64,000 nt of DNA from Prorocentrum cordatum (taxonomy: Eukaryota > Sar > Dinophyceae > Prorocentrales > Prorocentraceae), in assembly GCA_963575745.1 (NCBI GenBank), contig CAUYUJ010015263.1, forward strand, positions 190,295 to 254,294, read 5' to 3'. Positions 1-10,769 of the stretch are shown piece after piece; the stretch's first letter is position 1, and every line of letters begins with the position of its first letter. Made by a program: the position numbers and the translations under genes. The notes under the pieces were generated by a model. The model had not been told where the DNA came from. It searched no databases and saw nothing but the letters and a program-made list of their open reading frames with translations.

Positions 1-591
1 GAATCACAAAATTATCTGTATTGTTCGAGTCATCTTGAGAGATGCTGTCGGTCTTCTGTACTTAACTCGGGCTGTAGGGCGGCTACAGCGCTGGTAGTCA
101 CAGGAATCGATTTGGAGACATCAGGGCGTCTGTCAAATCCAGAGCTCGGAACTCGTCCGCGAAACTATTTGTATTGTTCGAGTCATCCTGAGAGGTGCTG
201 TCGGTTTTCTGCACTGAACTCGGGCTGTTGGGGGGCAGTAGGGCTGGTAATCCCAGAAATCGATTCAGAGACATCAGACGAGTTCGCCTGTCGCATTCAG
301 AGGTCTGAACTCGGTCTGATACTCGAGCTAGATTCGACAAAGTATTCGTATTGTTCGAGTTATCTTGAGAGGCGCTGTCGATTTACGCACGTAACTCGGG
401 CTGTAGAAGAGCAGATAACTCGCTCAGAAGACAATCCAGAAGTATCGGGGGCGTTCGGCTGTTGCATCGAGAGTCCTGAAATCGCTGGGACGAAAAACTA
501 TTCGTTCTCTGTAACTGTTTTCGGCACTATATTGTTAGGAAGCTCTACGACTCCCCCAAGAAAGATTGACGGTTTACCGGCGGCGCCCAGT
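1..591 (+). mobile_element. S element, clipped by window edge
   Basis: Three units of the ~150-180 bp S central tandem repeat are visible, with the TTGTTCGAGT motif at 21, 174 and 351. The right TIR (AGGAAGCTCTACGA) is at 536-549, followed by a degenerate hairpin whose left arm is damaged (553-582) and the end CGCCCAGT at 591. The 252-residue frame across this stretch only translates the repeats. Confidence 0.75.
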
Positions 592-842
592 TTAAGATCA
601 GAAGCCGAGCTGTGGTGGTGCCCGCCAGGAGCTCCTCCGCGGCGCTCCAGAATCCCCGCAGGTGCTCGTTCGACCCGGTTGCTGGTCCGGGAGAGCTTCC
701 GGCAGACTTCCACGCGTGCCTGCACCCGCGCAGGCACGCATGGAAGCCTTTCTGGCAGCGCATCACAGGGAAGCTTCCAAGAGCTCTCCAGGAAAGATTT
801 CCCGTTCCCTCTTCGCTCTCCGGGTTTGGGACGCTACCAAGT
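591..842 (+). mobile_element. P element, left-truncated
   Basis: It joins the preceding S terminus at an internal P position. It has the P palindromic core around 706-748 and the right end GGGACGCTACCAAGT. The left TIR (CCCGGAGAGC) is missing. Confidence 0.7.
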
Positions 843-891
843 AACTCGTAGAGCTTGCCCTAGCAAGTGATTGCTGGAAGCTTAAGAGTAA
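843..891 (+). mobile_element. S left-end stub
   Basis: About 50 bp matching the S left terminus (AACTCGTAGAGCTT) and its subterminal stretch, cut at AGTAA where the next P copy begins. It marks an S copy interrupted by P. Confidence 0.6.
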
Positions 892-1189
892 TTCCCGGAG
901 AGCTCGCTGAGAGCTAAAGGGCTTAAGATTAGAAGCCAGACGGTGGTGGTGCCCGCCAGGAGCTCTTCCACGGCGGTCCACAGGCCTCGCAGCGACTCCG
1001 GTGAGCCGGCAACGTGTCCGGGAGAGCTTCTGGCAAGCTTCCAAGCGTGCCTGCACGCGTGCAGGCACGCAAGGAAGCGTTCCTGGAAGCGCTTCAGGAG
1101 CGCTGCAGGGGCGCCCTCCAAACCTTTCCAGAAAAGACTTCTCGTCCCCGAGGGTGTCTTCGCTCTCCGGGTTTTGGATACTACCAAGT
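892..1189 (+). mobile_element. P element, near complete
   Basis: The left end TTCCCGGAGAGC is at 892 and the inset inverted copy GCTCTCCGGG near 1163-1172. The tail TTTTGGATACTACCAAGT ends at 1189. A 26-bp exact palindrome at 1045-1070, flanked by CTTCC/GGAAG arms, forms the core. Confidence 0.75.
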
Positions 1190-1404
1190 ACCTCGTAGAG
1201 CTCTTCGGCATCGACGAGCTAGAGGAATACCTCGTAGAGCTCTTCGGTATCGATGAGCTAGAGGAATACCTCGTAGAGCTCTTCGACATCGATGAGCTGG
1301 AGGAATTCTGGCGCGGGGCGCTAGTTGGTCGACCCGACCAGAAAGGACACAGTGACAACTTTTGGGTGGTGTTGCAAATTTTGAAAAGATATTTGGCCAT
1401 TTAT
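1190..1404 (+). repeat. L left part with a triplicated 39-bp terminus
   Basis: The first 39 bp of the L element occur three times in tandem, starting at 1191, 1230 and 1269, before the body continues (GGTCGACCCG...). 39 is divisible by 3, so the frame across it reads a repeated peptide, which I take as a by-product. The L body is cut at 1405 by a P copy. Confidence 0.75.
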
Positions 1405-1607
1405 TTCCCGGGGGGCTCGCTTAGAGCGCGTGCCCTCACGCGTGCAGGCACGCATGGAAGCGGTTCAGGCAGGGCTTCAGCAGCGCTGCAGGGATGCTCC
1501 CCAGAGCACCAGCGGAGCTTTGGAAGAGCGTATGACAGCTCGCCAGGAAAGCCTTCTGGTGTGTGTGCGCTCTTTGCTCTCCGGGTTTTGGACGCCCGCA
1601 ATGCATA
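1405..1607 (+). mobile_element. P element with internal deletion
   Basis: The left end TTCCCGGGGGGCTC joins directly to the second half of the palindromic core (about 1436 on). The right end is degenerate (GGACGCCCGCAAT). Confidence 0.65.
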
Positions 1608-1934
1608 TTCCCGGAGAGCTCGCTGAGAGCTAGAGGGCTTAAGATAAGAAGCCGGTCGTTGGTGGTGCCCGCCAGCAGCCCATCTTCGCCGGTCCAGAAT
1701 CCCCGCAGCGGTTCGTTCGGCCGGGCAGGGCGTCCGGGGGAGCTTCCGGCAAGCTTCCACGCGAGCCTGTACGCGTGCATGCACGCATGGAAGCGTTTCT
1801 GGCAGTGCTTCCGCAGCGCTGCACGGGAGCTGTCCAGAGGGCCAGAAGAGCTGTCCGAGAGCGTTGCACGGCCTGCCCGGAAAGCTTTCTGGTGTGTTTG
1901 CCCTATCCTCCCCAGGTTTTGGATGCTACCAAGT
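1608..1934 (+). mobile_element. P element
   Basis: Left TIR at 1608-1620, a core palindrome around 1756-1794 with diverged arms, a degraded right TIR (CTCCCCAGG) and the tail TTTTGGATGCTACCAAGT ending at 1934. Confidence 0.75.
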
Positions 1935-2046
1935 AACTCGTAGAGCTTCCCTTGGCTAGTACCTCGTAGAGCTCTTCGACATCGATGAGCTAGAGGAATT
2001 CCGGCGCGGGCTGGAGCTAGTTGGCCGACCTGGCCGAGGCGGACAA
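1935..2046 (+). mobile_element. S and L left-end stubs
   Basis: An S left end (1935-1960) is cut after CTAGT by an L left end (from 1961), itself cut near GGCGGACAA by the next P copy. Confidence 0.6.
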
Positions 2047-2244
2047 TTCCCGGAGAGCTCGCTGAGAGCTAGAGGGCTTAAGATAAGAAGCCGGTCGTTG
2101 GTGGTGTCCGCCAGCAGCCCATCTTCGCCGGTCCAGAATCCCCGCAGCGGTTCGTTCGGCCCGGCAGGGCGTCCGGGAGAGCTTCCGGCAAGCTTCCACG
2201 CGAGCCTGTACGCGTGCATGCACGCATGGAAGCGTTTCTGGCAG
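2047..2244 (+). mobile_element. P left half, interrupted by another P
   Basis: It is very similar to the 1608-1934 copy through its core, then stops at TTCTGGCAG, where another P begins. Confidence 0.65.
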
Positions 2245-2570
2245 TTCCCGGGGGGCTCTCTGAGGGCTAGAGGGTTTAAGATTAGAAGCCGGACGGTGGT
2301 GGTGCCCGCCAGCAGCCCATCTCCGCCGGTCAAGAATCCCCGCAGCAGGTCGTTCGACCCGGCAGCGGGTCCGGGAGAGCTTCCGGCGAGCGTCTAGGCG
2401 TGCCTGCACGCGTGCAGGCACGCGTGGAAGTGTTCCTGGCAGCGCTTCGGAAGCGCTGCCGGGGAACCCCCCAGAGTCCCAAAAGAGCTTCACGCGCGCT
2501 TCCGTGGGCTTGCCAGGAAGGTTTTCTGGCGTGTCCTCTCTTTACTCTCCGGGTTTTGGACGCTACCAAG
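2245..2570 (+). mobile_element. P element with 26-bp exact palindrome
   Basis: Left end TTCCCGGGGGGCTC. The exact 26-bp palindrome lies at 2398-2423. The right TIR CTCTCCGGG is followed by TTTTGGACGCTACCAAG ending at 2570. Confidence 0.75.
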
Positions 2571-2718
2571 ATGACTCGTAGAGCTTCCCTAAGCTAGTGA
2601 CTCGTAGAGCTTCTCTGAGAGCGCAGCGGCGAAGCTTAAAAGTAATTCGAAAACGCTGGCAGGATAGTAACTCGTAGAGCTCCCCTTAGCAAGTTATTGC
2701 TGGAAGCTAGAGAGTAAT
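2571..2718 (+). mobile_element. Three S left-end stubs in a row
   Basis: Successive copies of the S left terminus (CTCGTAGAGCTTCC-like) start near 2573, 2598 and 2668, each cut within about 70 bp. Confidence 0.55.
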
Positions 2719-3116
2719 TCCTCGTAGAGCTCTTCGGCATCGATGAGCTAGAGGAATTCGGGCGCGGGCTGGAGCTAGTTGGCCGACCCGGCCCCGACGG
2801 ACAATGTGCGAACTTTGGGTCGGTTGGACAAACTTCGTGAGAGATTTGAACATTCGTTTTGAGATCTGGTATTTTTCGCACCTGTAGTGGGTTTTGTCGC
2901 GTCTGCCAATGAATTCTCAGGTCCGTAGCTGCAGTATTACTATCAAAACACTTGGCGAAACCGTCGTTCGGTGACCCTGGAAAATCTTACTTTTCGAGTG
3001 TTCAGCTCGCGCATCAGAAAAGCTCCTGCCACGTGTTCTAAGTAGTGTCGTGCGAGAAAAGGGCTCTACGAGGCTCCGGCGGTAACCTGGTTGACGGTTC
3101 ACCGCCGGCTCCCAGT
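2719..3116 (+). mobile_element. L element
   Basis: The left end CTCGTAGAGCTCTTCGG is at 2720. The body has the family landmarks (GCACCTGTAGTGG; ACTATCAAAACACTTGGCG). The right TIR region is at 3061-3073 and the hairpin at 3076-3108 (8-bp perfect outer arms CCGGCGGT/ACCGCCGG), ending CCCAGT at 3116. Confidence 0.75.
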
Positions 3117-3334
3117 ACCTCGTAGAGCTCTTCGGCATCGATGAGCTAGAGGAATAACTCGTAGAGCTTCCCTCAGCAAGTTATTGCTAGAAGCTTTAGA
3201 GTAATGACTCGTAGAGCTTCCCTCAGCTAGTTGCTGGAAGCTTAAGAGTAATTCCGGCGCGCTGGAGAGCTAGTACCTCGTAGAGCTCTTCGGCATCGAT
3301 GAGCTAGAGGAATTCCGGCGCGGGGTGGAGCTAG
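3117..3334 (+). mobile_element. Tandem L and S left-end stubs
   Basis: Order: L end (3117-3155), S end (3156-3205), S end (3206-3274), L end (3275-3334). Each is cut after AAT or AGT where the next begins. Confidence 0.6.
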
Positions 3335-3738
3335 TTCCCGGATAGCTCCTTGGAGAGCTAAGGGTTCCAGATAAGAAGCCGGCGGTGGGTGGTGAGGAGG
3401 ACACGCCCACCTCCGCCGGTCCACGATCGTCGCAGCAGCGTGCCGGAACCGGCAGCGGGTCCGGGAGCGTGGCTTCCTAGCGTTTCCCAATACGCGTGGC
3501 TCCAGGGTGCGCGAAGCGCTTCGGCAGAGCTTCGGAAGAGCTTCGGCAGTTCTTCCAGGCTTCTAGGCAGATCATCCTTGCGCGCTTTGCAGAGCCCCAC
3601 GTATCGTAAACGGCGCCCCTGCAGGCGTCTCCTGCGAGGTTTCCAGCGTCCCGCGCATCGTTTCAGGCGGCCTGGCAGAGGTCCCCGCGCGGCGTTCCGC
3701 GCTTGGCTTCGCTATCCGGGTTTTGGACGCTTACAAGT
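3335..3738 (+). mobile_element. Q element
   Basis: Left end TTCCCGGATAGC with inverted partner GCTATCCGGG near 3711-3720, then TTTTGGACGCTTACAAGT to 3738. P has GAGAGC/GCTCTC where Q has GATAGC/GCTATC, a matched change at both ends. A near-identical copy is at 8728-9131 and a - strand copy at 55817-56239. Confidence 0.75.
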
Positions 3739-6003
3739 GACTCGTAGAGCTTCCCTAAGCTAGTTGCTGGAAGCTTAAGAGTAATTCCGGCGCGCTGGAG
3801 AGCTAGTTGACACGAAAAATCTCGACTGATTTTTTGCTGACTTTTGGTAGGTCCGCTAACCTATTCGTATTATTCGAGTCATCTTGACAGAAGCTATCAG
3901 TATTTTGTACTTAACTCGAGCTTTAGGGTAGCTACTGTGCTGGTAAGCACGCCCATCGCACTCAGAATCATCAGGCGCGTTCGCGTGATTAATAACTCGT
4001 AGAGCTCTCCTTAGCTAGTTATAGCTGGACTAAGAGTAATTCCGGCGCGCCGGAGAGCTAGTTGGCAAGAAAAATCTCGACGGAACTTTTGGTGACTTTT
4101 GGTCGGTTGAAAATTTTGTTCTCAAAATTTGACAATTCGTTAGAGCTCTATTATTTTTTCCCGTGATATTCGACCTTATTCCCGCTCGCCATCTTGATCT
4201 CATCTCGATCGGGTAACTTTCAAGGCCCAAAAAAAAGCACTCTGGCGGGAACGGCCGTTTCGAGTCATTTTGATATGCGCTGTTGGTATTTTGCACTGAG
4301 CTCGAGCTGTAGGGCAGCTACAGAGCTGGTAAGCACAGCTATCGCACTCAGAATCATCAGGCGCGTTCGCCTGTTGAATCCAGAGGTCTCAACTTGGTCT
4401 GTGAGCCGAGCTAGGCCCGCAAACCTATTCGTATCATTCGAGTCAACTTGATACGCGTTGTCGGTATTTTCTACTTAACTCGAGCTGTAGGGCAGCTACA
4501 GTGCTGGTAAGCGCGCCTATCGCACTCAGAATAATCAGGCGCGTTCGCCTGTCGAATTCATAGGTCTGAACTCGTCCTGCTAGCCGAGCTAGGTCCGCAA
4601 ACCTATTCGTATTATTCGAGTCAACTTAATGCGCGTTGTCGGTATTTTCTACTTAACTTGAGCTGTAGGGCAGCTACAGTGCTGGTAAGCACACCTATCA
4701 CACTCAGAATAATCAGGCGCGTTCGCCTGTTGACTTCATAGGTCTGAACTCGGTCTGCTAGCCGAGCTAGGTCCGCAAACCTATTCGTATTATTCGAGTC
4801 AACTTAATGCGCGTTGTCGGTATTTTCTACTTGCTGCAGTGCTGGTAGGCACACCTATCGCACTCAGAATAATCAGACGCGTTCGCCTGTCGAATCCAGA
4901 GCTCTGAACTCGGTCTGCTGCGCGATCTAGAATCACAAAACTGTTCGTATTCTTCCAGTCATCTTAAGAGCTGCTGTCGACATTCTGCACTTAGCTCGGG
5001 CTGTAGGAGGGCTGCAGGGCGGGTAATCACAGGAATCGATTCGGAGACATGAGACGCCTCTGTCTGCTGCATCCAGAGGTCCGAACTCGGTCTGATACTC
5101 GAGTTGGGCTGAAAAACTATTCGTTCTCTGCAGTTTTCTTCGACATTATATGTTGTCCGGAAGCTCTACGAGTCCCCCGGCGGTAACAAAGGTTGACGGT
5201 TTACCGCCGGCGCCCAGTACAGAGGTCTGAACTCGGTCTGTGAGCCGAGCTAGGTCCGCAAACCTATTCGTATTAGTCGAGTCATCTTGACAGACACTGC
5301 CGCTATTTTGCACTGAACTCGAGCTGTAGGACAGCTACAGAGCTGGTGAGCACACCTATCGCATTCTGAATGATTAGGCGCGTCCGCCTGTTGAATCCAG
5401 AGGTCTGAACTCGGTCTGTGAGCCGAGCTAGGCCCGCAAACCTATTCGTATTATTCGAGTGATCTTGACAGAAACTCTCGATTTTCTGTACTTAACTTGA
5501 GCTGTAAGATAGCTACATAGCTGACTTTTACAGAAACTGATTCATAATCGTCAGTTGCGTTTGTCTGTCGAATCCAGAGCTCTGAACTCGGTCTTCTGCC
5601 CGATCTAAAATTGCGAAATTATTCGTATTTGTCGAATCATCTGGAGAGGTGCTCTCGGTTTTCTTGACTTAACTTGCGCTGAGAGGGGGCTACAGTGCTG
5701 CTTGTCATATGAATCGATTTAAAGAGATCATGCGCGTCCGCCTGTCGAATCCAGAGCTCGGAACTCGGTCTGCTGCTAGGTTCGCGAAACTATTGCATTG
5801 TTCGAGTCATCCTGAGAGATGCTGTCGGTTTCCTGCACTGCCCTCGGGCTGTAGGGGGGCTGCGAGGCTGGTAATGACAGGAGTCGATACGCAGACATCA
5901 GACACGTCCGCTTGTCGCATTCAGAGGTCAAACGATATTCACTATGAGTCAGAATGTTGGTAGGTGCTGTTGGTTTTCTCAATACTTACCGCCGGCGCCC
6001 AGT
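3739..6003 (+). mobile_element. S element interrupted by a second S
   Basis: The left end is at 3739. The body stops at 3993 inside a central repeat and resumes at 5219 in the same repeat, so the empty site is recoverable. The right end (5985-6003) keeps only the right hairpin arm and CGCCCAGT; the right TIR and left arm are deleted. Confidence 0.7.
3994..5218 (+). mobile_element. S element nested inside S
   Basis: The left end AACTCGTAGAGCTC follows GATTAAT. There are several central repeat units, the right TIR GGAAGCTCTACGAGT at 5159-5173, the hairpin at 5177-5210 with perfect 10-bp arms CCGGCGGTAA/TTACCGCCGG, and the end CGCCCAGT. Flanks rejoin as GATTAAT plus ACAGAGGTC, matching the consensus repeat, with no target duplication. 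Confidence 0.8.
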
Positions 6004-6264
6004 TGGCGACCCGGCCACAAAGGACAAAGTGTTAACTTTTGGTCGGTTTTGCTAAGATTTGAAAGATATTTGACCATTCATTTTGAGAAAGCAGATTTTC
6101 ACCGAGCATTGACATATAAACTTTGTTCCCTGAGCAGCTCAGCTCTCTTTTTGTAGAAGAGCTACCAGAAGCTCTCGCTTTGATCCTGAGCTTTGTCACG
6201 GATGCAAGGAGCTTTACGAGGTTCCCGGCGGTGACCGGGTTGACGGTTCACCGCCGGCGCCAGT
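6004..6264 (+). mobile_element. L element, left-truncated
   Basis: It begins internally at TGGCGACCCGG. The right TIR region is at 6208-6222 and the hairpin at 6225-6257 has perfect 10-bp arms CCGGCGGTGA/TCACCGCCGG, the GTGA version of the stem. Confidence 0.8.
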
Positions 6265-7418
6265 TGGCAAGAAAAATCTCGGAAATTTTGGTGACTTTTA
6301 GTCGGTTAAAAATTTTGTTCTCGAAATTTGACCATTCGTTAGAGCTCTAGTATTTTTTCCCGTGATATTCGATCTTATTCCCGGTCGCCATCTTGATCTC
6401 AGCTCGGTCGGGTAACTTTGAAGGCAAAAAAGCACTGTGGCGGGAACGGCAGTTTCGAGTCATCTTGACACGCGGTGTCGGTATTTTGTACTTAACTCGA
6501 GCTGTGGGGCAGCTACAGAGCATGTAAGCACACCTATCGCATTCAGAATGGATAGACGCGCTCGTCTGTTGAATCCAGAGGTCTGAACTCGGTCTGTGAG
6601 CCGAGCTAGGTCCGCAAACCTATTCGTATTATTCGAGTTATCTTGACAGAAACTGTCGGTATTTTGTACTTAACTCGAGCTGTAGGGCAGCTACAGAGCT
6701 GATAAGCACGCCTATCGCATTCAGAATGATTGGGTGCGTTCGTCTGTTGAATCCAAAGGTCTGACCTCGGTCTGTGAGCCGAGCTAGGTCCGCAATCCTA
6801 TTCGTATTATTCGAGTTATCTTGACAGAAACTGTCGGTTTTCTGTACTTAACTCGAGCTGTAAGACAGCTACAGAGCTAATATTTACAGAAACTGATTCA
6901 GAATCGTCAGTTGCGTTTGCCTGTCGAATCCAGAGCTCTGAACTCGGTTTTCTGTCCGATCTAGAATCGCGAAATTATTCGTATTGGACGAGTCATCTTG
7001 AGAAGTGCTCTCGTTTTTCTTCACTTAACTTGTGCTGAGAGGGGGCTGCAGTGCTGCTTGTCATATGAATCGATTTAAAGAGATCATGCGCGTTCGCCTG
7101 TCGAATCCAGAGCTCGGAACTCGGTCTGCTGCCCGAACTAGGTTCGCGAAACTATTGTATTGTTCGAGTCATCCTGAGAGATGTTGTCGGTTTTCTGCAC
7201 TGATCTCGGGCTGCAGGGGGGCTGCGGGGCTGGTAATGACAGGGGTCGATTCGCAGACATCAGCCGCGTCCGCTTGTCGCATTCAGAGGTCAAAAAATAT
7301 TCACTATGCGTCAGAATGTTGGTAGGTGCTGTCGGTTTTCTCAACTTAAGTCGAGCTTGGAAGCTCTACGAGTTCGCCGGCGGTAACCAAGGTTGACGGT
7401 TTACCGCCGGCGCCCAGT
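6265..7418 (+). mobile_element. S element, left-truncated
   Basis: It starts at TGGCAAGAAAAATCTCG, has a leader of about 170 bp and then the central tandem repeats. The hairpin is at 7377-7410, ending CGCCCAGT at 7418. The stretch 7040-7310 closely repeats 5700-5930. Confidence 0.75.
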
Positions 7419-8706
7419 ACCTCGTAGAGCTCTTCGGCATCGATGAGCTAGAGGAATTCGGGCGCGTGGTGGAGCTAGTTGGCCGACCCGGCCCCGACGG
7501 ACAATGTGCGAACTTTGGGTCGGTTGGACGAACTTCGTCAGAGATTTGAACATTCGTTTTCAGATCTGGTATTTTTCGCACCTGTAGTGGGTTATTTCGC
7601 GTCCGCTCGTCAATCCTGAAGTCTCTAGACGGAACTTTTGCTGACTTTTGCTCGCTTGAAAATTTTGTTCTCGAAATTTGACCATTCGTTAGAGCTCTAG
7701 TATTTTTTCCCGTGATATTCGATCTTACTCCCGCTCGCCATCTTGATCTCATCTCGATCGGGTAACTTTGAAGGCCAAAAAGCACTCTGGCGGGAACGCC
7801 CGTTTCGAGTCATCTTGATACGCGCTGTCGGTTTTCTGAACATAACTCGAGCTCTAGGGCAGCTACAGAGCTGGTGAGCACAGCTAATGCATGCAGAATG
7901 ATCAGGCGCGTTCGCCTGTTGAACTCAGAGGTCTGAACTCGGTCTGTGAGCCGAGCTAGGTCCGGGAACCTGTTCGTATTATTCGAGTCATCTTGACAGA
8001 AACTCTCGGATTTCTGGTCTTAACTCGAGCTGTAAGACAGCTACAGAGCTGGCAAGCACAACTATCGCAGTCAGAATCATTAGGCGCGTTCGCCTGTTAA
8101 ATCTAGAGGTCCGAACTCGGTCTGCTAGCCGAGCTAGGTCCGCAAATCTATTCGTATTATTTTGCTCATCTTGATAGGCGCCCTCGGGTTTCTGTACTTA
8201 ACTCGAACCGTAGGGCAGCTTTCTTCGTTGACTCGAGAGCACTGAACTTGGCCTGCTGCCCGAGCTAGGTTCGCAAAACTATTCGTATTGTTCGAGTCAT
8301 CCTGAGAAGTGCTGTCGATGTTCGTGCTGGGGGGGAGGCTACAGTGCTGCTGGGGACAGCAATCGATTTAGAGACATCAGGCGCATCCGCCTGCGGAGAC
8401 CAGAGCTCGGAACTCGTCTGCTGCCCGAATTAGGTATGCGAAACTACTGTACTGTTGAAGTCATTCTGAGAGGTGCTGTCAGTTTTCTGCACTCAACTCG
8501 GGCTGTAGGGGGGCTGCAGGGCTGGTAATGATAGAAGTCGACCGCAGACATCAGACGCATGCGCCTCTCGCATTGAGAGGACACAACATATTTACTATGA
8601 GTCGGAATGTTGGTAGGTCCTCGGTGTTCTCAACTTTAGTCGAGCTGGTAGCCCTACGAGTCTCCCGGCGGTAACCAAGGTTGACGGTTTACCGCCGGCG
8701 TCCAGT
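7419..8706 (+). mobile_element. L-S chimera ending in an S terminus
   Basis: A full L left end and half body (7419 to about 7620) run straight into S leader sequence (AACTTTTGCTGACTTTTG), then central repeats, a damaged right TIR, the hairpin at 8665-8698 and CGTCCAGT. The join looks like a deletion or recombination between neighbours. Confidence 0.65.
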
Positions 8707-9131
8707 TCCGGCGCGGGGTGGAGCTAGTTCCCGGATAGCTCCTTGGAGAGCTGAGGGTTTCAGATAAGAAGCCGGCGGTGGGTGGTGAGGAGCACACGCC
8801 CACCTTCGCCGGTCCACGATTCTCGCAGCGCCCTGCCGGAACCGGCAGCGGGTCCGGGAGCGTGGCTTCCTAGCGTTTCCCAATACGCTTGGCTCCAGGG
8901 TGCGCGAAGCGCTTCGGCAGAGCTTCGGAAGAGCTTCGGCAGTTCTTCCAGGCTCCTAGGCAGATCTTCCTTGCGCGCTTTGCAGGGCCCCACGTATCGT
9001 AAACGGCGCCCCTCCAAGCGTCTCCTGCGAGGTTTCCAGCGTCCCGCGCATCGTTTCAGGCGGCCTGGCAGAGATCCCCGTGCGGCGTTCCGCGCTTGGC
9101 TTCGCTATCCGGGTTTTGGACGCTTACAAGT
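8707..9131 (+). mobile_element. Q element after an L stub
   Basis: A 21-bp L piece (GGCGCGGGGTGGAG) precedes Q at 8728. Q has TTCCCGGATAGC at the left and GCTATCCGGG plus TTTTGGACGCTTACAAGT at the right (to 9131), and few differences from the 3335-3738 copy. Confidence 0.75.
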
Positions 9132-10181
9132 GACTTGTAGAGCTTCCCTTAGCAAGCTATTGCTGGAAGCTAAGAGTAATTCCGGCGCGCCCCACAGCTA
9201 GTTGGCTCGAAAAATCTCGACTGAACTTTTCACAACTTTTGCTCGATTGAACATTTTGTTCTCAAAATTTGACAATTCGTTGGAGCTCTAATATTTTTTC
9301 CCGTGATATTAGATCTTATTCCCGCTCGCCATCTTGATCTCAGCTCGATAGGATGAATATCACTATCGAAAAACACTGTGGCGGGATCGGCCGTTTTGAG
9401 TCATCTTGATATGCACTGACGGTTTTCTAAACATAACTCGAGCTCTAGGGCAGCTAAAGAGTTGGTAAGCACAGCTAATGCATGCAGAATAATCAGGCGC
9501 GCTCGCCCGTTGAATCCAGAGGTCTGAACTCGGTCTGCTAGCCGAGCTAGGGCCACAAACCTGTTCGTATTATTCGAGTCATTTTGACAGAAACGCTCGG
9601 TTTTCTGCACTTAACTCGAGCTGTAGGACAACTACAGAGCTGATATTCAGAGGCACCAATCCAGAATCATCAGTTGCGTTTGTCTGTCGACTCCAGAGCT
9701 GTGAACTCGGCCTGCTGCCCGATCTAGAATCGCGAAACTTTTTGTATCGTTCGAGTCGCTTGCGAGATAATGTCGGTTATCTGAACTCAACTCGAGCTGT
9801 AGAGGGGGCTGCATGGCTGGTATCACTGGGATCGATTTGAAGACATGAGGCGCGTCCGCATGTCGAATACAGAGCTCTGAACTCTGTCTGCTGCTCGAAC
9901 TAGGTCCGCGAAACTATGCCTATTGTTCGAGTCATCCTGAGAGGTGCTGTCGGGTTTCTGCACTTAACTCGGGCTGTAGGGGGGCTGCAGAGCTGGTAAT
10001 GACAGGAGTCGATTCGCAGACATCAGACGCGTCCGTCTGTCGCATTTAGAGGTCAAACAATATTCACTATAAGTCAGATTGTTGGTAAGTGCTGTATGTT
10101 TTCTCAACTTAAGTCGAGTTAGGAAGCTCTACGAGTCCCCCGGCGGTAACAAAGGTTGACGGTTTACCGCCCGCGCCCAGT
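9132..10181 (+). mobile_element. S element
   Basis: It has the S left end, leader and central tandem repeats. The right end GGAAGCTCTACGAGTCC is followed by the hairpin at 10140-10173, whose right arm has one changed base, and the end CGCCCAGT. Confidence 0.75.
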
Positions 10182-10633
10182 TGGTCGACCCGGCCAGAAA
10201 GGACAAAGTGATAACTTTTGGGTGGTTTTGCAAATAACTCGTAGAGCTCTTCGTTATCGACGAGCTAGAGGAATTCCGGCGCGGGCTGGAGCTAGTTGGC
10301 CCACCCGGCTGAGGCGGACAATGTGGCAACTTTCGGTTGGTTTTGCGATTTTTTGAAAGATATTTGACAATTCGTTTTGAGAAAGCAGATTTTTACTCCG
10401 AGCATTGACATATTAACTTTGTTCCCTGAGCAGCTCAGCCTTCTAGAACCATTTTTAGTACCAGTTCACTTGGAGGAACCGACTTCATGTTAACTCCGAA
10501 AAATCATAACTTCAAGTTTTTGTAGAAAAGCTCCCAGAAGCTCTCGCTTTGATCCTAAGCTCTCTTACGGATGCAAGGAGCTCTACGAGGTTTCCGGCGG
10601 TGACCAGGTTGACGGTTCACCGCCGGCGCCAGT
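10182..10633 (+). mobile_element. L element inserted in L
   Basis: A left-truncated L (10182-10216) is followed by a full L left end (10217). The right TIR GAGCTCTACGAGGT is at 10579-10592, the hairpin at 10594-10626 has perfect GTGA/TCAC arms, and the element ends CGCCAGT. Confidence 0.75.
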
Positions 10634-10769
10634 TTTTGAAAGATATTTGACAATTCATTTTGAGAAAGCAAATTTTTCGCACCTGTAAACGACTATGAGA
10701 GCTTCTCTCTCTTAGTATGACCTCTGTAGGCGCACTTTTACTATCAAAACACTTGGCGGAACCATCTTC

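Noticed and set aside
112-870. 252-residue open frame, and similar frames of 100-230 residues across S, P and L copies
   Set aside because: They are translations of repeats. The same peptides recur wherever the same repeat phase is open; no conserved domain or codon pattern.
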